Shown: positions 21,490 to 34,554, counted from the stretch's first letter. The stretch: 64,000 nucleotides of DNA from Dermanyssus gallinae (GCA_003439945.1 QVRM01001369.1:997501-1061500), one strand, 5' to 3'. Notes: generated by a model from the sequence alone, not told the origin. Numbers and translations are program-made.

Positions 21490-22160
21490 CAGGAGGCAGC
21501 ATGGTATATACCGCAAGGTAGTTTACAACGTTGGCACACATGAGTCCGAGGGATCATGGAACCCGGGGGTCGCGCACAGCACGTGGTGAAAACCATGCAC
21601 GGCGACCCGGGTCACCACTTGGCGGTTAGATCGGTTCGGCTTTTTCCATGCCTGGTCTTGCATTGCTCCGGTGCTAAAGAAATCCGCATCAATTCTAGCA
21701 AAATCGCACTCACACGTTTTAAGGACGTTGGCGTAATTGGAAGATGCCGGCAGGTCGAAACGTCGTCTTAGCTTTTCGACAAATAGGGGGGTGTCCGTGA
21801 GGAGATAGACAAGTCGGTTGTGGGCTGACCGATGAAGGCCCAGGATTCGCTTGAGGTACGCCGCCTTCAGGTTATTTAGATGCTCGAGACTGGCTGGGGT
21901 AAGATCGTTCCAGATTATTTTGATACCATAGGCGGCCATTGGAGCAATCTTCAGATCGAACAGTCTCAGTGCCGTTGGGATGGACAACAGCTGCGGCTTT
22001 CTGATTGTGGTCATTGCTACCAGCGTCTTTCTGTATCTTTTCTTGATATGTTGCAGGAAAAATCGGCCGATTGACGTTAGAAGCAGCCCTAAAACGGGAA
22101 GCTTACGTAAGGTAGGCCGAAACCGGCCAAACGAAGTCCATCGTTACCAGCTAAGCGCTC
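21490..22160 (-). pseudogene. LINE-A copy A2, C-terminal region
   Basis: Minus strand: FFLQHIKKRYRKTLVAMTTI, then LRLFDLKIAPMAAYGIKIIW, LKRILGLHRSAHNRLVYLL, and VTRVAVHGFHHVLC. The open frame 22014-21523 ends early. A 2-bp (TG) deletion near 21540 puts the conserved zinc-binding end CQRCKLPCGIYHAASC out of frame. 5'-truncated copy. Confidence 0.75.
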
Positions 22161-22269
22161 GTCTCTTCTTAACTTCATGGCCACTGTCTTCTTAGTCTAA
22201 GCTCAGACGTGGACGCGTGAAGTATGGCTAGAGCCTGTTGAACCTGAAAGCGACTCTTCCCATAGATGA

Positions 22270-22271
<2 letters not shown>

Positions 22272-22307
<36 letters not shown>
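22272..22307. repeat. (TA)n microsatellite
   Basis: Pure TA tract of about 36 bp. Confidence 0.9.
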
Positions 22308-22315
<8 letters not shown>

Positions 22316-22514
22316 TCTGACCTTATACTTATTTTGAAGTCGAAAGTTTTGTTTTCGAAGATCTAGTCAAGAATATCAGTTTGGACGCCAAAAGTCGAGC
22401 CGACTGCCTTTTGGAGCGCAAGTCCTACGAACGAATTTAGACACGTTAGAGTAGAGGTCGGCCGCAAGCAAGAAACGAGCGAAATCTAGTAGTAGTAGTA
22501 GTAGTTGCCATATG

Positions 22515-22690
22515 TCGAGCCCGGTGGCGTGGTGGCTTAAGTCTCCGCCTTGCAACCGGAGGAGACACATAGTTGCGCGGGTTCGAGCCCCACCGTTGCA
22601 CATTTGTATTTATGGGGGTCCGTCTATGAAGCAATGTGAAAAACAGTTCCGTGGACGTTAAATCTTGGCTGAGGGTCAGCCCGTAAACTT
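22515..22690 (+). mobile_element. tRNA-derived SINE, copy 2
   Basis: Same family as the copy at 6800, complete from the A-box region (CCCGGTGGCGTGGTGGC) through the B box (GGTTCGAGCCC) to GTCAGCCCGTAAACTT. It is flanked by imperfect 16-bp duplications, TAGTAGTTgcCATATG at 22499-22514 and TAGTAGTTACTATATG-like at 22691-22706. Confidence 0.85.
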
Positions 22691-22709
22691 TAGTAGTTAC
22701 TATATATGC

Positions 22710-23489
22710 GGTGTGCTAGTTTCGGTAGTTCCACGCGACGAGGAATCTCGTCATCGTTTTAGCGTGGGGCACAGTTAAAGTCAAAGAATGCAGACTCCCC
22801 ATGAAAATATAGTTTATCCCTATTTCGCTACAGCCAATGGATAAAGCCAGGCACTAATCTGCGAGGCTTGTTATGCTATAAGAGGGCTTATTTGTTATTG
22901 TCTATGAGTCTCTGAACAGACCGGAAGGGGTTTAAGCAGTGGCCGTTGGATCAGCACAGTAACGAACGTCCGGTCTAAGGCTGGCTATACGTCACGGTTG
23001 GATTAAAAAGCACTTTGTCTAAATGGCGCGGCTACACGAGTGCTGTTTCTTGTGGATACATTGAGGGGTGCCCAGATGAAAAGTCTCTGTCCTAGGCTTA
23101 GTGTTTTTCTTTGGATGCAACTAAGGAAAACGGGGCTAGGTCTTATGTCATCTAAGCGGGAGACGCAAGGTGGGGACTTAGTTGGTTCAGAGCTGTGCTG
23201 GATGCTCGGGTGCGCGCAGCGGAAATGAAAACCAATTGAAGCAAACGAAAACGGATATGAGCTTGACGCAGATCGCTCTACCTTCGAAAACAACAATTAT
23301 GCAGGGAAAGATCGGCAAAAGCAGTGTGCAACCAACCGGCCGGATAAAGTTCTATTGGCAGTTGATGGCAGTGGGCCACCTACGCGCATACACTCCTTAG
23401 TTGCATTTTTGCCTACAGGAAATTCCAATTTCTACTTGCCAAAAAGAGTATGTATATGTAGATATATATATATATATATATGTATACTC

Positions 23490-23565
<76 letters not shown>

Positions 23566-23950
23566 GGTCTTTTTGTGTGCGAAAAGTTATATGCAAGACA
23601 ATATAAGCCATTATATATATATATATATATATATATTAAAGTTAGTATAAGTCGCCTTTATTGCTATTTATGTCCTGACGTAAATATATTAGTACACTAT
23701 AATAAACGTTGTTATTCTTACTGTTTTTTTGTTATTGTTGGTTTATACACTAAACCCGCCGGCACTTTCCGTCTGTGGTACGTTTGAAACTCTCGCTTGG
23801 TAATCGCGTTAAGACAATTAGCATGATTTACTAATCTTACTAATCGGGTATTTCAAACGACTAATAAGTAGTTCTCTAGCTATTACGCCTTACTCATGTT
23901 GGCTTCTAGTAAGCACCACCGCGGTCTAAAAGGTCCAATAATCAAAACTT
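22710..23950. other. No gene; (TA)n tracts
   Basis: No coding motif seen. TA microsatellites lie at 23462-23481, 23491-23560 and 23612-23636. Confidence 0.6.
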
Positions 23951-23959
23951 GTAGATAAC

Positions 23960-24900
23960 GGTAGTGACCAGAGCAACAGCGCTCTTGAGGAAGTCGTGAA
24001 GGCAGCAATAGTTAAACAAAAAATATGGCGGAGGCGGTCACGGTCTCAGTTCACTACCTAAACTTTTCCGGGCTGACCCTCAGCCAACATTTAACGTCCA
24101 TGCGTTTGTTTTCGCATTGCTTCGTGAGAGGCGAACCCCATAGATACAAAGGTGCAACGGTGAAGATCGAACCCGCGCACCTATGTGTCTTCTCTGGCCG
24201 CGAGACGCACGCCAATGCACACGCCACCAGACTCGACAAGTTTTGCTAACTAAAACGTCGGGATGTGTTGGAGCTTTTGCGACAAGCAGGGGCCGTACGC
24301 CCTGACCCCGGGATACCGGATAAAACCTACCGTTTGCTGCCGACTACCTTGACGTAGATACGTGCTCGGCTCAGAGGCACATCTAAGGCAAAACATGGGG
24401 AGCCCACAGGACCCGCTGTGGACTGCCAACGTGTTGCTTCCTCGTGTTTGGTCTACTTGTCGCTTATCTAGCGAAGGAAGTTTAAAACCGCAGTAGTCAC
24501 CAAGCATGCATAGTTGTGTGCATAGATGTCATAGTTGCACACCGCGACCTCGGGATCATAGGACATGTTGTCGACGACACTGAGGCTTATGTAAGTCGCA
24601 AATTTTGCACAACTTGAAAAATAGTTTTCAGTGTACATCTCGGAAGCGGATTCTCTGTTTCTGCGTCTTCAAAGAGCCGTTTCGTGTGCCTATCCATTCA
24701 TACATGTACCTATCCAGGAACCTGGATATGTAAGATGGTATGCACTAGACGCCACGTGTAACCAAGGTACATTGTGCATGGTTAGCACCATCTAGTGTCC
24801 CACTCATGAATTTCATCAGGTAGGGGACGAAAGTCACTGTCGGCCTTACGCGCAGGAATGCGCAACGAATCACACAACTAACTTCCAGGGGCAGCGACGA
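23960..24900 (+). pseudogene. LINE-A copy A3, rearranged, with a SINE inside
   Basis: The plus frame before the SINE (ALEEVVKAAIVKQKIWRRRS ...) and after it (LKRRDVLELLRQAGAVRPDP, 24250-24310) together match the LINE-A linker seen at 5838-6312. The C-terminal block RYIVHG near 24770 and a CxxYxxxCxxxH remnant near 24850 follow directly, so most of the RT is deleted. Confidence 0.6.
24064..24236 (-). mobile_element. tRNA-derived SINE, copy 3, inside LINE-A
   Basis: The minus strand carries the B-box region (GGTTCGATCTTCACCGTTGC) and the 3' unique part, with a degraded A box. The 3' end reads CAGCCCGGAAAAGTTT. It splits the LINE-A linker between the codons for SQFTT and LKRRD. The flanks AAACTTTTC and AAGTTTTGC may be an old target duplication. 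Confidence 0.75.
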
Positions 24901-24909
24901 TGCTTGCAT

Positions 24910-24992
24910 TTGATGCTTGCATGCTCGCCCAATGGGACGGGCACTGGATAGCCTCGAAAAAAAGAGATTCTTGCGTTAACTGTATCTCACGC

Positions 24993-25033
<41 letters not shown>

Positions 25034-26655
25034 CTATCTTAAATATATGCAAACTTGCGAAAAGTGAATATATATATATATATATATATATTTAAGTTGA
25101 CGGCAAGTATGGCGCAGTTTGTTCGTCGCCATGGTTAATCATATGGACTGCTGATATGCTTTGCAAGGTCCAACCATTTACAGCCCATTGCTATTTTTGA
25201 TTTTCTTAATTGTTCCGTGGATGTGAAAAACGACCTACGCAAGCATCCACTCTGTGGCTACTCTAAAATATTACTATAGCGTTGATACATGCAGCCCTTA
25301 ATATGCACTGGTCTTAACGGTCTGCTCGGCCACCCGCCAGGACAGCACGATCACTATAGGATGAAAATTGTATGCGCTCTCATTCTCTTCATTGTTCGTG
25401 TCCGATAGTCAAAACTTGTTGAAATGTCTCGGCTGAGTGTTCTTTTACTTTGCCTTTATCTGTCTTATTTCATTTACTAGATTTGCCCAGTTTAAATAAC
25501 GCCACTGTTGAGAGCACCCAGCTCCAAATATAAAAAAAATGCCTGCTTATCGATGGTTAACGTTTCCCCGTCTATACTCGAAATAAGCTGTTATGCATTG
25601 CAAATTCACTCATTTGCAGTGTTGGTGTTTTCCGACACTCGTTATCCCCTCACGCCTCGCATACAACACACACACACACTAAAATTTGCATAGGATTTAA
25701 TCTGCAAATTTAATACACCGCGACCCTCGTTGCGTATGCCAGCATCTGCCGTAAGGTACGTTGTCAAAACGTGTTCCCCGGCCGCAGTTTAATGGTTTAT
25801 AATAAGTTTATAATAATAACAAGCAAAACTGCACAGTGTTGTCATCAAATGTATGGAGTGACATCTAAACTTGGCAATCTACACAATATACTTTATCCGT
25901 TCTATGCAAATGCGCATATGTTATTAATGATATGATCGCATTGGTACAAAATGGATGTGTGTGTGTGACTCTCACTGCTAATATTTGCTTTGCTATCATT
26001 GAACCTGAGGAGACCTCAACCGACCAACCAAATGTATTGTACGCGCGAGAGTAATTACGTACGTGCATTTGGGCGCATATAGAGCTACCACTTTGAACAG
26101 GTTTAGTGGATCATCTGCCACCCTTAGATTGTTAATCCATGCCAGAAATGAATGCGGGCGCGCTGCGCTCGGCCTTAGACGAGCGACGAAACTCGGCGAT
26201 TATCTAATTAAATCAACGAGAGGGAGGAAAGCCATAGATAAATATTTGCAAGTATACCGAGCGAGCAGAACTCTGAAAGAGATAGACAAGGCGAGTTTAG
26301 TTGTAGTAGCAGTATGAGCACCAGCAGCAGCAGCAGTGAGAATACCCAAGCGCTTTCTTATCTGCTAGTATTGTAAAGGCCACCCGTTGTGTAAGAACAC
26401 GGAAACGGTTTCACCATCAGAAATCGTGACCAGAAAACTCTGTCTGCCATCTTACATTGAACACTTGGTTCTTTTCAGAGTTAGCCCGCATGCGGCGTAC
26501 AGACAAGACCGAATTGATGGCGCACTCAATAAATAGAGCTCCTGGAAAACTATTTCTCCCGCTCCTACCTTTGCTGCTGCTGCTGCTGCTGTTGCTGCTG
26601 CGTGGTAATGTTTCCCAATCTCGTTGACAAATCGTTACAGCCAGATGACGAACAT
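24910..26655. other. No gene; microsatellites
   Basis: (TA)n lies at 24994-25031 and 25069-25091, and a CTG run at about 26572-26602. No coding motif recognised. Confidence 0.6.
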
Positions 26656-26664
26656 TAATAGACT

Positions 26665-26721
26665 GGGGAGCGGTGGCTTGGTGTCAGCGCCTCGCAACCG
26701 GAGGGGACACATAGGTGCGCG
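26665..26721 (+). mobile_element. SINE head fragment
   Basis: GGAGCGGTGGCTTGGTGTCA through CCGGAGGGGACACATAGGTG matches the 5' tRNA-like part of the SINE family. It stops before the B box. Confidence 0.7.
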
Positions 26722-26959
26722 CAACTTGCTTGCAGGGCACCAATACAAACGAAGTCATCACACACTTAATGTTATCCATTTCTAATTCTAGATTTAAAAA
26801 TGACATTTTGCATTTACTGTGAAGGGACATTCTGTAAGGAGCGTGTGTTTGAGAAGTAATAACTCGAACTGAGGTGGACACATTATGGGCCGCGGAAAAC
26901 GGACTCTTACTCTCAGTTACGTACGTTTCTAGAATTAAAAGTAAATATTTTAATAAACA

Positions 26960-27095
26960 GGTTTTTTTGGTAATTATAGACTATTCTCAGTCCCCTACGG
27001 GCTTGGAACGCACCGTGAGGCATATTTTCAATGCACAGAGGGCCGGATATGTTGAGAGATTAGATAGGGTTTTCCGAACAATTCTAATTAAACAC
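26960..27095 (+). repeat. Unclassified interspersed repeat, copy 1
   Basis: About 130 bp around TAGACTATTCTCAGTCCCCT and GAGGGCCGGATATGTTGAG. A diverged copy is at 60435-60575 on the other strand. No TIR, tRNA or coding motif recognised. Confidence 0.6.
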
Positions 27096-27109
27096 ATCCG
27101 AGTTTGTAC

Positions 27110-27985
27110 GATATGTTATGCATTTCGAACTTGCTCTACTTACTTGCTATATGTAGAGCAAGACACTCCAACTCTCTAACACGGCTTACTATTTTTGCGG
27201 GATCACGTAAGTACAACTAGCGGCATAGGAAAACTGACATCACTAGCATAGTTATATTTGCTCCAAAAAACAACAACCTCTGCGCTCTGAGCAATAAGAA
27301 GAAAAATCCAACAATGCGCTTAAGTACCCTCGGTGCAGATATGCAGATATATGTGATCATTATATATTTATTAACTATGTCAGCCATAGTAACACGTTAC
27401 TATAATAGGCATTGGGATGTAACCCAACACCGCATAGCATCGCTTACTTTGCGGGCTTAAGAGCCATAAGTAGAATCGTGCTTGTAAAATGTAAACAAAA
27501 TAATATAATGGAATCATGCAGAGTACCTTTATCAGGAACAGGAAGGTTGTTGATTCGAATGTTTGGCATTCTCATGAGCAGTAGAAACGACGCGATAGTG
27601 TCTTTCTAGCAGCAAAATAGAACTAGGTAGTGATTTTGAAACCTAGTAGGTATACAAAGAACATTTTGCGGAAATCAGACCCTGCAGCATAATTTTTTAA
27701 TGTGCGCCATCGTTTCATTAAAAATTGCTATCCTTGGTGGTGAAGACAGATAAGATCTTCATATATATTGACATTTCTGCAAAGGCAAAACTACCATGGT
27801 CGTGTAGTGAACGACACACGAGCATACATATATTAAGGGACGACCCAGCCTGTTGGCAAACATTCGGACAATAATCTGGTGTTTTATAAACGTTTGTTTA
27901 GAGGTGCTTCTAAGCGAGCATTGTAATTTCTGTCTATATATGGTAAGTTGTAACATAAACAATGTGATCCCTTTATGATCCGGTT
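27110..27985. other. No gene recognised
   Basis: AT-rich, short frames only. Confidence 0.5.
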
Positions 27986-28134
27986 GTTACTCACCTTTTT
28001 ATTAAGATTGTTCTATCATGCATTGTGAAGAAGGTTTGTTTACGACTCGCATCCAGGATATCTTTGAAGTCCAAATGTCGAAGGGCAAACAGTACAACCG
28101 CTATGCAACTGTTCCGACGCGATTGAGTTTGATA

Positions 28135-28690
28135 ATATATGAGCGCGGCTGTTTTACTGGAGAAAGAAGAACATAGGAACGATGGCTCGCGAGGTGACTT
28201 CACAAAAGAAGAGGCTCTTCTGGCTATCATCATGAAACGAAGAGATGGAACGTCTGTTGGACCTGACCAAGTTGTTTACAAGCAGCTTAAAACTGTGACT
28301 TCGGCAACTGTCCCTGCTTTCACGGTGATGTACAAGACGTGCAAGCGATCAAGTTCAACACGACAAGCGAACCCAAACCAATGAAAAAGCCTTCGGCAAA
28401 CAATTTTGAAGGGAAAGGGTGACGCTGCAAGGTCAGGAAACCACCGCAGCATAGCACTAGCCAGCGCCGTATATATAATTTTGTCAAAATCTTATTTTTA
28501 GAATGTTACAGGGCTTTACAAATAATAAAACATCTAAACTTCCAAAAACTAGATACAGCCTTTATGGATTTTTAAAAGCGTTTCTGGTGCAGTCCCGAGG
28601 GATAGGTTTTTACTCACCCTCTATGAAGGACGATTAAAGGCCGAACGTATAACCGTATCCGGGATGTTTTAGCTAATCAAGGTATCACAA
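28135..28690 (+). pseudogene. LINE RT fragment
   Basis: The frame 28139-28384 reads DFTKEEALLAIIMKRRDGTS, then VGPDQVVYKQLKTVTSATVP, the start of a LINE RT (KxxGPDxxxYxxLK). Downstream frames continue with KGKGDAARSGNHRSIALASA (about 28407-28470) and later GAVPRDRFLLTLYEGRLKAE. It may belong to LINE-A. 5' and 3' truncated. Confidence 0.55.
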
Positions 28691-28752
28691 TTTTCTTTTT
28701 GAGGATCGCACTTAAGACGAGAGTACGATTAGTTTCTTTCATATTTTAGGGG

Positions 28753-29205
28753 TCAATGGTCAAATTTAAATATTACTGCTACGGCGTTTCTGGCAGCGCT
28801 TTCTCCGGGGATGAACGCAACTTCACTATCGCCACGCATTTGCGCGTTGAACCTCAATGGAGATACCCTGCAACCGGCTCGCGCATCTTTCGTCACTGCA
28901 GTAACTCTCTCTCCGAGCTCCTTGAGAAACTCGACAGTCTCCTTATCCACTGGTCCGAACGTTTCAATAACGATCCACTGAATTATGTACTGCGGCGACA
29001 GCTCCCTGTACTTCGACAATTTACAAACCTTAGTGTGTTGTGCGCTCGCGCGAGCTTCCTGATTTGTGGCGCAATAGAACTGTACAAGGTAACTTTGGTC
29101 CGGCTTAGATTGGAGATGTGCTCTGCGAAAACAGCCTCCCCAAGTCGCTGACCCGAGACGATGAGAAGTGTGTGATTGTCCAACATCGGAATTCACAATT
29201 ATCAC
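28753..29205 (-). pseudogene. RLE-type LINE C-terminal fragment, second family
   Basis: The minus frame of 150 aa contains KLSKYRELSPQYIIQWIVIE, then TFGPVDKETVEFLKELGERV and TAVTKDARA. This aligns with the post-RLE block of copies 1-3 (KYSELxxxYHFVPVAMETMG, followed by KDLGxKISANTGDQRE). It ends in RNAVAVIFKFDH. It is clearly diverged from the 1-3.4 kb family and lacks the zinc motif and the PD core. Confidence 0.55.
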
Positions 29206-29280
29206 ATTTATAAATGAGGCTCATGAAGCTGCCAGAAAATCTCTCAAGCAATCGGTGTGACAGGGTGGTATAGCTAGCCG

Positions 29281-29283
<3 letters not shown>

Positions 29284-29351
<68 letters not shown>

Positions 29352-29361
29352 TATATATATA
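29284..29361. repeat. (TA)n microsatellite
   Basis: About 78 bp of almost pure TA. Confidence 0.9.
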
Positions 29362-29369
29362 CTATGCGC

Positions 29370-31257
29370 GGCTGTTGCGAGAATGTATGTTGAGCATCAA
29401 TGTGTCAAAAATAAAAGAGGTGCTGTTCAGCGGACCAGGAGTTTATGCTCAAACTTGCTGTAATATAAAGATAAATGGACATATACTAGATTTGGTCAAC
29501 AATCTCTGAGACTTAAAGGTAACGCTGATGCCCAAGCTGTATTATATTAGACCGTTTAACTATTATATTGAAAAAAAAAGAGAAGTGAAGGTGGTTTCCT
29601 TAACCGTAGTTTTGACAGACAAGTTGACGTTGTAACGTCGTTGACGACACCCCGTGATGTAAAAAAGTGATATGTGTACACACACACTTATCAGGAGAAC
29701 CAATCAATTAAACCAATCAATTCATAAGCGAAAGTACGACATAGCCGATGCCTAATTCTCCTCAAAACTATTAAATTGAGTTAATATACTGTAATTCAAG
29801 AATGTGTCCCGATAGCATACGACCCAGGGTAGTCACATGTTGCTCATAAAGGTAACGTAAATTAATCCAGCATGCCCTGCTGGAAACTAGTTTCGACATT
29901 CGAATCGTAGAAACTGGTAGTACGTTGATGTAAAATTTACCGATCAATATCAGTGCCAAAACACACTCAATGCTAATCTTGTTTTATTTAGAGCGGTGCC
30001 CGAATCCGATCTCTGCTACGTGGCACGCTTGCAAAAAATACACACGTACGACTTTCTAGTTGGCGTCACGACAACAAGCCCACGCTCTGGGCATTTGCAC
30101 AGACACAATGCGAAGCCTTCCAAAACGGCGTTTTTAACGTCGTTAGGTGATGATCCTACGTGCCCCCGCATCCATGTGTGGGCTTGCCCTGCTCGCTGCT
30201 CGGTGCGCATTGGAATACTTCGGCTTCTCTTTGCTCATTATCAAACAGACCTGTTTCTATGTGTGCTCGTGTGTGTTTAGCAATTGCCTTTCCGGTTGCA
30301 TTGCCATTTGAATCTTATTGATCTAATTTTGCCTCCCCTTTCCCTTGCACGTACAAACGGCAGAAAAAAAGGAGTCATATTTTATGCAGAGATTCAAGGT
30401 TGGACCACTTAGCGCCCCCAGCATGTGCTTCAGTTGACGACCGTGGACTAATGGGTACGATTTAACCTAGATATTCACTTTTGCATTTGCTTTAATTATC
30501 GCATACGGAACTCATCATTGATGCCAGCATGAGGCATACGCATTCAGCAGCAGGTTTTTTTGGGAAAGCGCGAGAAAAGTTTCGCAGCTTTGTTTATCCT
30601 TATTAAGGAAAATGGGACGCATCAATAGTTCCGTAGAGAATCATTAAAAAAAACGAAAACACGTTTTTGTAGACCCAATAGTTAACAACACAGCATGATT
30701 TGCAACACTGACCGAGAGATCCGACCTTCCAAAAAGTTAAAGATCTATTCCTTACTAATAAGTCACGTCTCTCATTACGGGCCGGCTGGTGAAGAATCTC
30801 AAACAGTGTTAAACTGTTAATCAGCAAACCGGCGATCGATATTCCGCTCGGGCCTCTGTCCACTGTGACTGCATTCTCGCAAGTGCCAAAAAGCCTTCCT
30901 ATTCCATTCGCTTTCACCCCAACCCTCCAAGCTCTGTATTACTTTGGCATTACTTCGAAGCCATGGGAGAGGCGTCTCTGCCGTTCCCTTTCACTCAGCG
31001 TAATCCCTGTCTATCATCCCTCATGTTTACCTGCGGTTGGATAGGGGTATTCTGCCATTTTGTAAACCGTCATGTGAGGGTGCTTCAAGACCATGAAGGC
31101 CTGGCTGCTCCCCCTCCGCTCCTTGTCTCGATCAAGTAATGATATTCCCTACTCTCTTTGCGAAGTACGTATTTGTTAATGAGTTGCATTGAAATATTGT
31201 CCTACAGTAGAACGTAAATTCTCTACAAACGCTGCTAGTTAAACATCTTTGAGCGCG

Positions 31258-31292
<35 letters not shown>

Positions 31293-31690
31293 CGGCGAAG
31301 CGACATCATCACCGAAAGTCAGATATTCCAAATCTACTGGACACTAAATTGTTAGAAATTCGAAAGCAACATTGTCGGATTTCACTGTAGCTTATACACT
31401 AAGTAGTCGAGCATTCCATCTGTACATTAAATGACTAGAATGATTATAAAAATAACCTAATCTATATTTTAGTCACAGGTAGGGCTGCTCGGCGTAACAT
31501 TTAATATATATATATATATATATATATATTGTGAGCCAAAACGCTGGGGTATGGCCAAGCTCGATGAGAAAATAATTTTTGCCAATGGAAAGGGGAGCGG
31601 AAATGCTTCGTATAGGAGTACTTTCTTTTTCAATAAAGTCGCTCGTCAAACCTGTAAGAACTCAGAAAAATATTTATTTTACTTCAAATT
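29370..31690. other. No gene; (TA)n tracts
   Basis: No recognised motif. TA microsatellites lie at 31259-31289 and 31503-31530. Confidence 0.6.
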
Positions 31691-31694
31691 TTGT

Positions 31695-32710
31695 TTGAAC
31701 GAATGCCCGCCAGCCAAAAAGCACATTCGATAGCGATGGCATGGCTCGCGTTGCACACGTTCAAATTTTTGCTGATCAGATCCATAGGAGACTCAACGGA
31801 AGTTGCATAGACTATATAGGTGGCCCCAAAGGAAAAGTCAAGACTGGACAGATCGGGCAATTGCGGCGGCCAAGCTTGTGGACCGCTTCGGCCAATTCAG
31901 CGATTGGCGAAGGTCTCATCCAGATAATTCCGTACCGGAAGGGCGTTGTGTGCTGGGGCACTATCGTGCTGGAACCACATTCTCGACTGAATACTCTGTG
32001 AAATGTTTGCCAAGAGTTCTCGCAAGGTTGTGCTCAGAAACATGTAGTATGTTGGTCTAGTTAACCTATCTGGAAGTATATAAGGTCCGAAAAGAAAGTT
32101 GCCCACTATGCCAGCCCAGACATTTACGGAGAAGCGACGCTGGTGTGCATGCGGGCGGGTCATATGCGGGTTCTCCGTAGCCCACCAATGAGCATTGTAT
32201 GCGTTGAATCTTGGGCAAAGGACGTTTCGTCCGTGATGAGAACATGATTAGAAAATTCCACATTGGCCGCTGCTTGTTGCAGAAACCAGCGACAGTAATG
32301 AATGCGTGGCTGGTAATCAGAATCCCGCAATTTTTGAACTCGCTGCAACCGGTATGGATGTAGCCCTGATTCATTTAGCACCTCGTGGACAGTGGAACGA
32401 TGCCTAATGCTTGCGGAACAACGCGCGATTACTAACTCAGCAATTTCTTCCTTTTATTTGGGCTTCTCACTGTTTGCGGTCGTCCGGCTTCGTAATGATG
32501 GCCTTGAAATGATCCAGTTCGCAGATCAAACGATGAAGTCTCAAAAACATTTTCCTGCCAGGTATCCGTCGGTGTGGAAAACGCTCTGCGTACAACCGGT
32601 GTGTAAGACTCCCGTTACCGTCTGCCGTACCGTAGCGTTCGTATAGTAATAATGTTAAACGATGGAATCGGATCTTCCCGAACATTTGGCATCTCGAATG
32701 TTCCACCTGT
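31695..32710 (-). pseudogene. Tc1/mariner-superfamily transposase remnant (D,D41D-like)
   Basis: Minus-strand frames give an N-terminal part (LLYERYGTADGNGSLTHRLY, near 32650), LNESGLHPYRLQRVQKLRDS (near 32370), ITDETSFAQD (first catalytic Asp, near 32225) and VNVWAGIVGNFLFGPYILPD (near 32110). Then come WFQHDSAPAH (second Asp, near 31955) and, past a TGA that replaces Trp near 31895, LPDLSSLDFSF (third Asp). Counting through the stop, 41 residues separate the second and third Asp, the spacing reported for the rosa-like DD41D group. Several frameshifts; dead. Confidence 0.75.
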
Positions 32711-32719
32711 CCTCGTCGC

Positions 32720-33600
32720 TGATTGATCAGTGTAAACTACGCACAGCGTGCGTAGGTCAGGTACGTAGGTCTGATGATGATAATGCTGCTGATGTCGTCG
32801 CGGTGTACGTTGGATTGGATGCTTGGTCGACATCGACGGCACCAGTAGTTGGCTGTTCTGTTGATACATTGTGCCTAACTTCGTCACCATATCACAAAGT
32901 GTACGGGCAATGCAGCCTTCGTTACTGGAGTGGCGGCATCTTCTATTTCCCATCATGTCTGTAGCTTGCTTCGCCATTACCTCCAACCGACGCTATCTAT
33001 GCTCCTGCTGCTTAACGAAGGCTGCTATCCTACAGACACAAGCCTCAGTGTGCTTATTGGCTGACGAGCATTCGTTCGAGCCAGATTTAAAGTAAAATAA
33101 ATATTTTTCTGGGCTCTTACAGGTTTGACGAGTGACTTGATTGACAAAGAAAGCCAACATAGTAGCTACATGTATGCACTCACACCCGATATGGCCATAG
33201 GGAGATTTGAGTTACTTTGCAACCACAGACGTCAGCTGTACCAATTTGGACTTAAAACAGATTCACTTAAAATGTACGTTCGTCTGGACGTATTGGTTGT
33301 GCACGCGTAATGGAAAAAAAATAGAAACTGGGCGTGAAAGTTCAAACATGCAAAAGTAAAATTATAATTTTGCAAATTCTTCTTAATATCACAATAGTCC
33401 TTGCGCTAGCTAAGGCTGCGTTCTCTCACAATCGTGCATTTTGTAAACGTATGTCGGGACAGCCACCCCTGAAATCACGATTAAAAAAAATCATTAACAA
33501 ATGTTCTCACTCCTATACGAGGCATTTCCGCTGCCTCTTTCTATTAGCAAAAATTATTTTCTCACCGAGCTTGACCAAAACCCAGCCCTTGACCATATAT
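32720..33600. other. No gene recognised
   Basis: Short frames only; AT-rich. Confidence 0.5.
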
Positions 33601-33604
33601 ATAA

Positions 33605-34110
33605 AATAAAGTTAATTTATTTACGGCCATTGTGTTCTCAGTACAACGATATTATATGACGTTTATTTATGCTCAATTGTAGTTTATCATTTGTGCTACA
33701 ACTTTATATAGCCACATGGTTAGTGCAAAGCATATGCACAAGTTACAGTAAGATTGTATATATTATCACCGTAGTATTTCGTGTTATTACATTGATTTAT
33801 CTGTGGATTGTGTACATGTTTCCGTAGTTCTGGTTTAATCAGACGCAAGTAAGGTGAGGTAGTGCGTTCTGGCAGTGTTTTTAAATTGACTAAGTAGTAC
33901 AGGTGTGCTAATGCCACTAGGCAACTTGTTCCACAAGGTAGCACCTAAATTAGAGTGCAAACCTCGACTGTGTACTTGCAGCCGAAGAGACAATAAGCGA
34001 GTGAGATGTCGAGCCTCAGGTGTTTTGGGTTCTTGCAGATGAGGCCAACCAGATTAGGAGTTACCAAAGAGAATACGTTTTAATTTGACAACGACGGTAA
34101 GTTTAATTAG
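33605..34110 (-). pseudogene. LINE ORF2 C-terminus and 3' UTR
   Basis: Minus frame: LQEPKTPEARHLTRLLSLRL, then HSNLGATLWNKLPSGISTPV, then LLSQFKNTARTHYLTLLASD and a stop at 33835-33837. The xxxLWNxLPxxI block followed by FK is the usual C-terminus of CR1/RTE-type LINEs. A 3' UTR follows to AATAAA near 33605. The 3' UTR is repeated at 46262-46445. Confidence 0.65.
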
Positions 34111-34554
34111 GTATGATAACGGGAGCACTAAGAGTTTTTAACAATGAATACGTTACTGCTTTCGTAATTAATGCATTGGACTTTGTTAATAGCAGATAAA
34201 TGTCCAAACGCACCCAGACGCAGAGAGGGCAGTGGCACATACGTTGCATCGCGTTTGAGAGATTATGTCTCCAAATCCAAGACCACCTATCTTAAATTGT
34301 TATTCGTAGTTTGCAATTTAGATCCGGCGAATGCTGCAATGAAATATATTCGGGCTATATTAAATAATTTAATAGTAAAATGGTACACGACCGCTCTCCT
34401 ATTATGATTAGTGCCATTAGAATTATTGACGCTATTACGTTCTGATCATACTTACATACGTATAATAATAACGTGGAGCATACTTAAGGTAACGCAACAT
34501 ATTAGGGCATTCGAAAATCGTTTTGTGTAGCCCTGCTAACCGAAGCTAACACCG

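Noticed and set aside
23355..23787. Frames made of Tyr-Ile repeats
   Set aside because: They are translated (TA)n microsatellite. The same holds at 37265-37474, 39283-39474 and 61164-61562.
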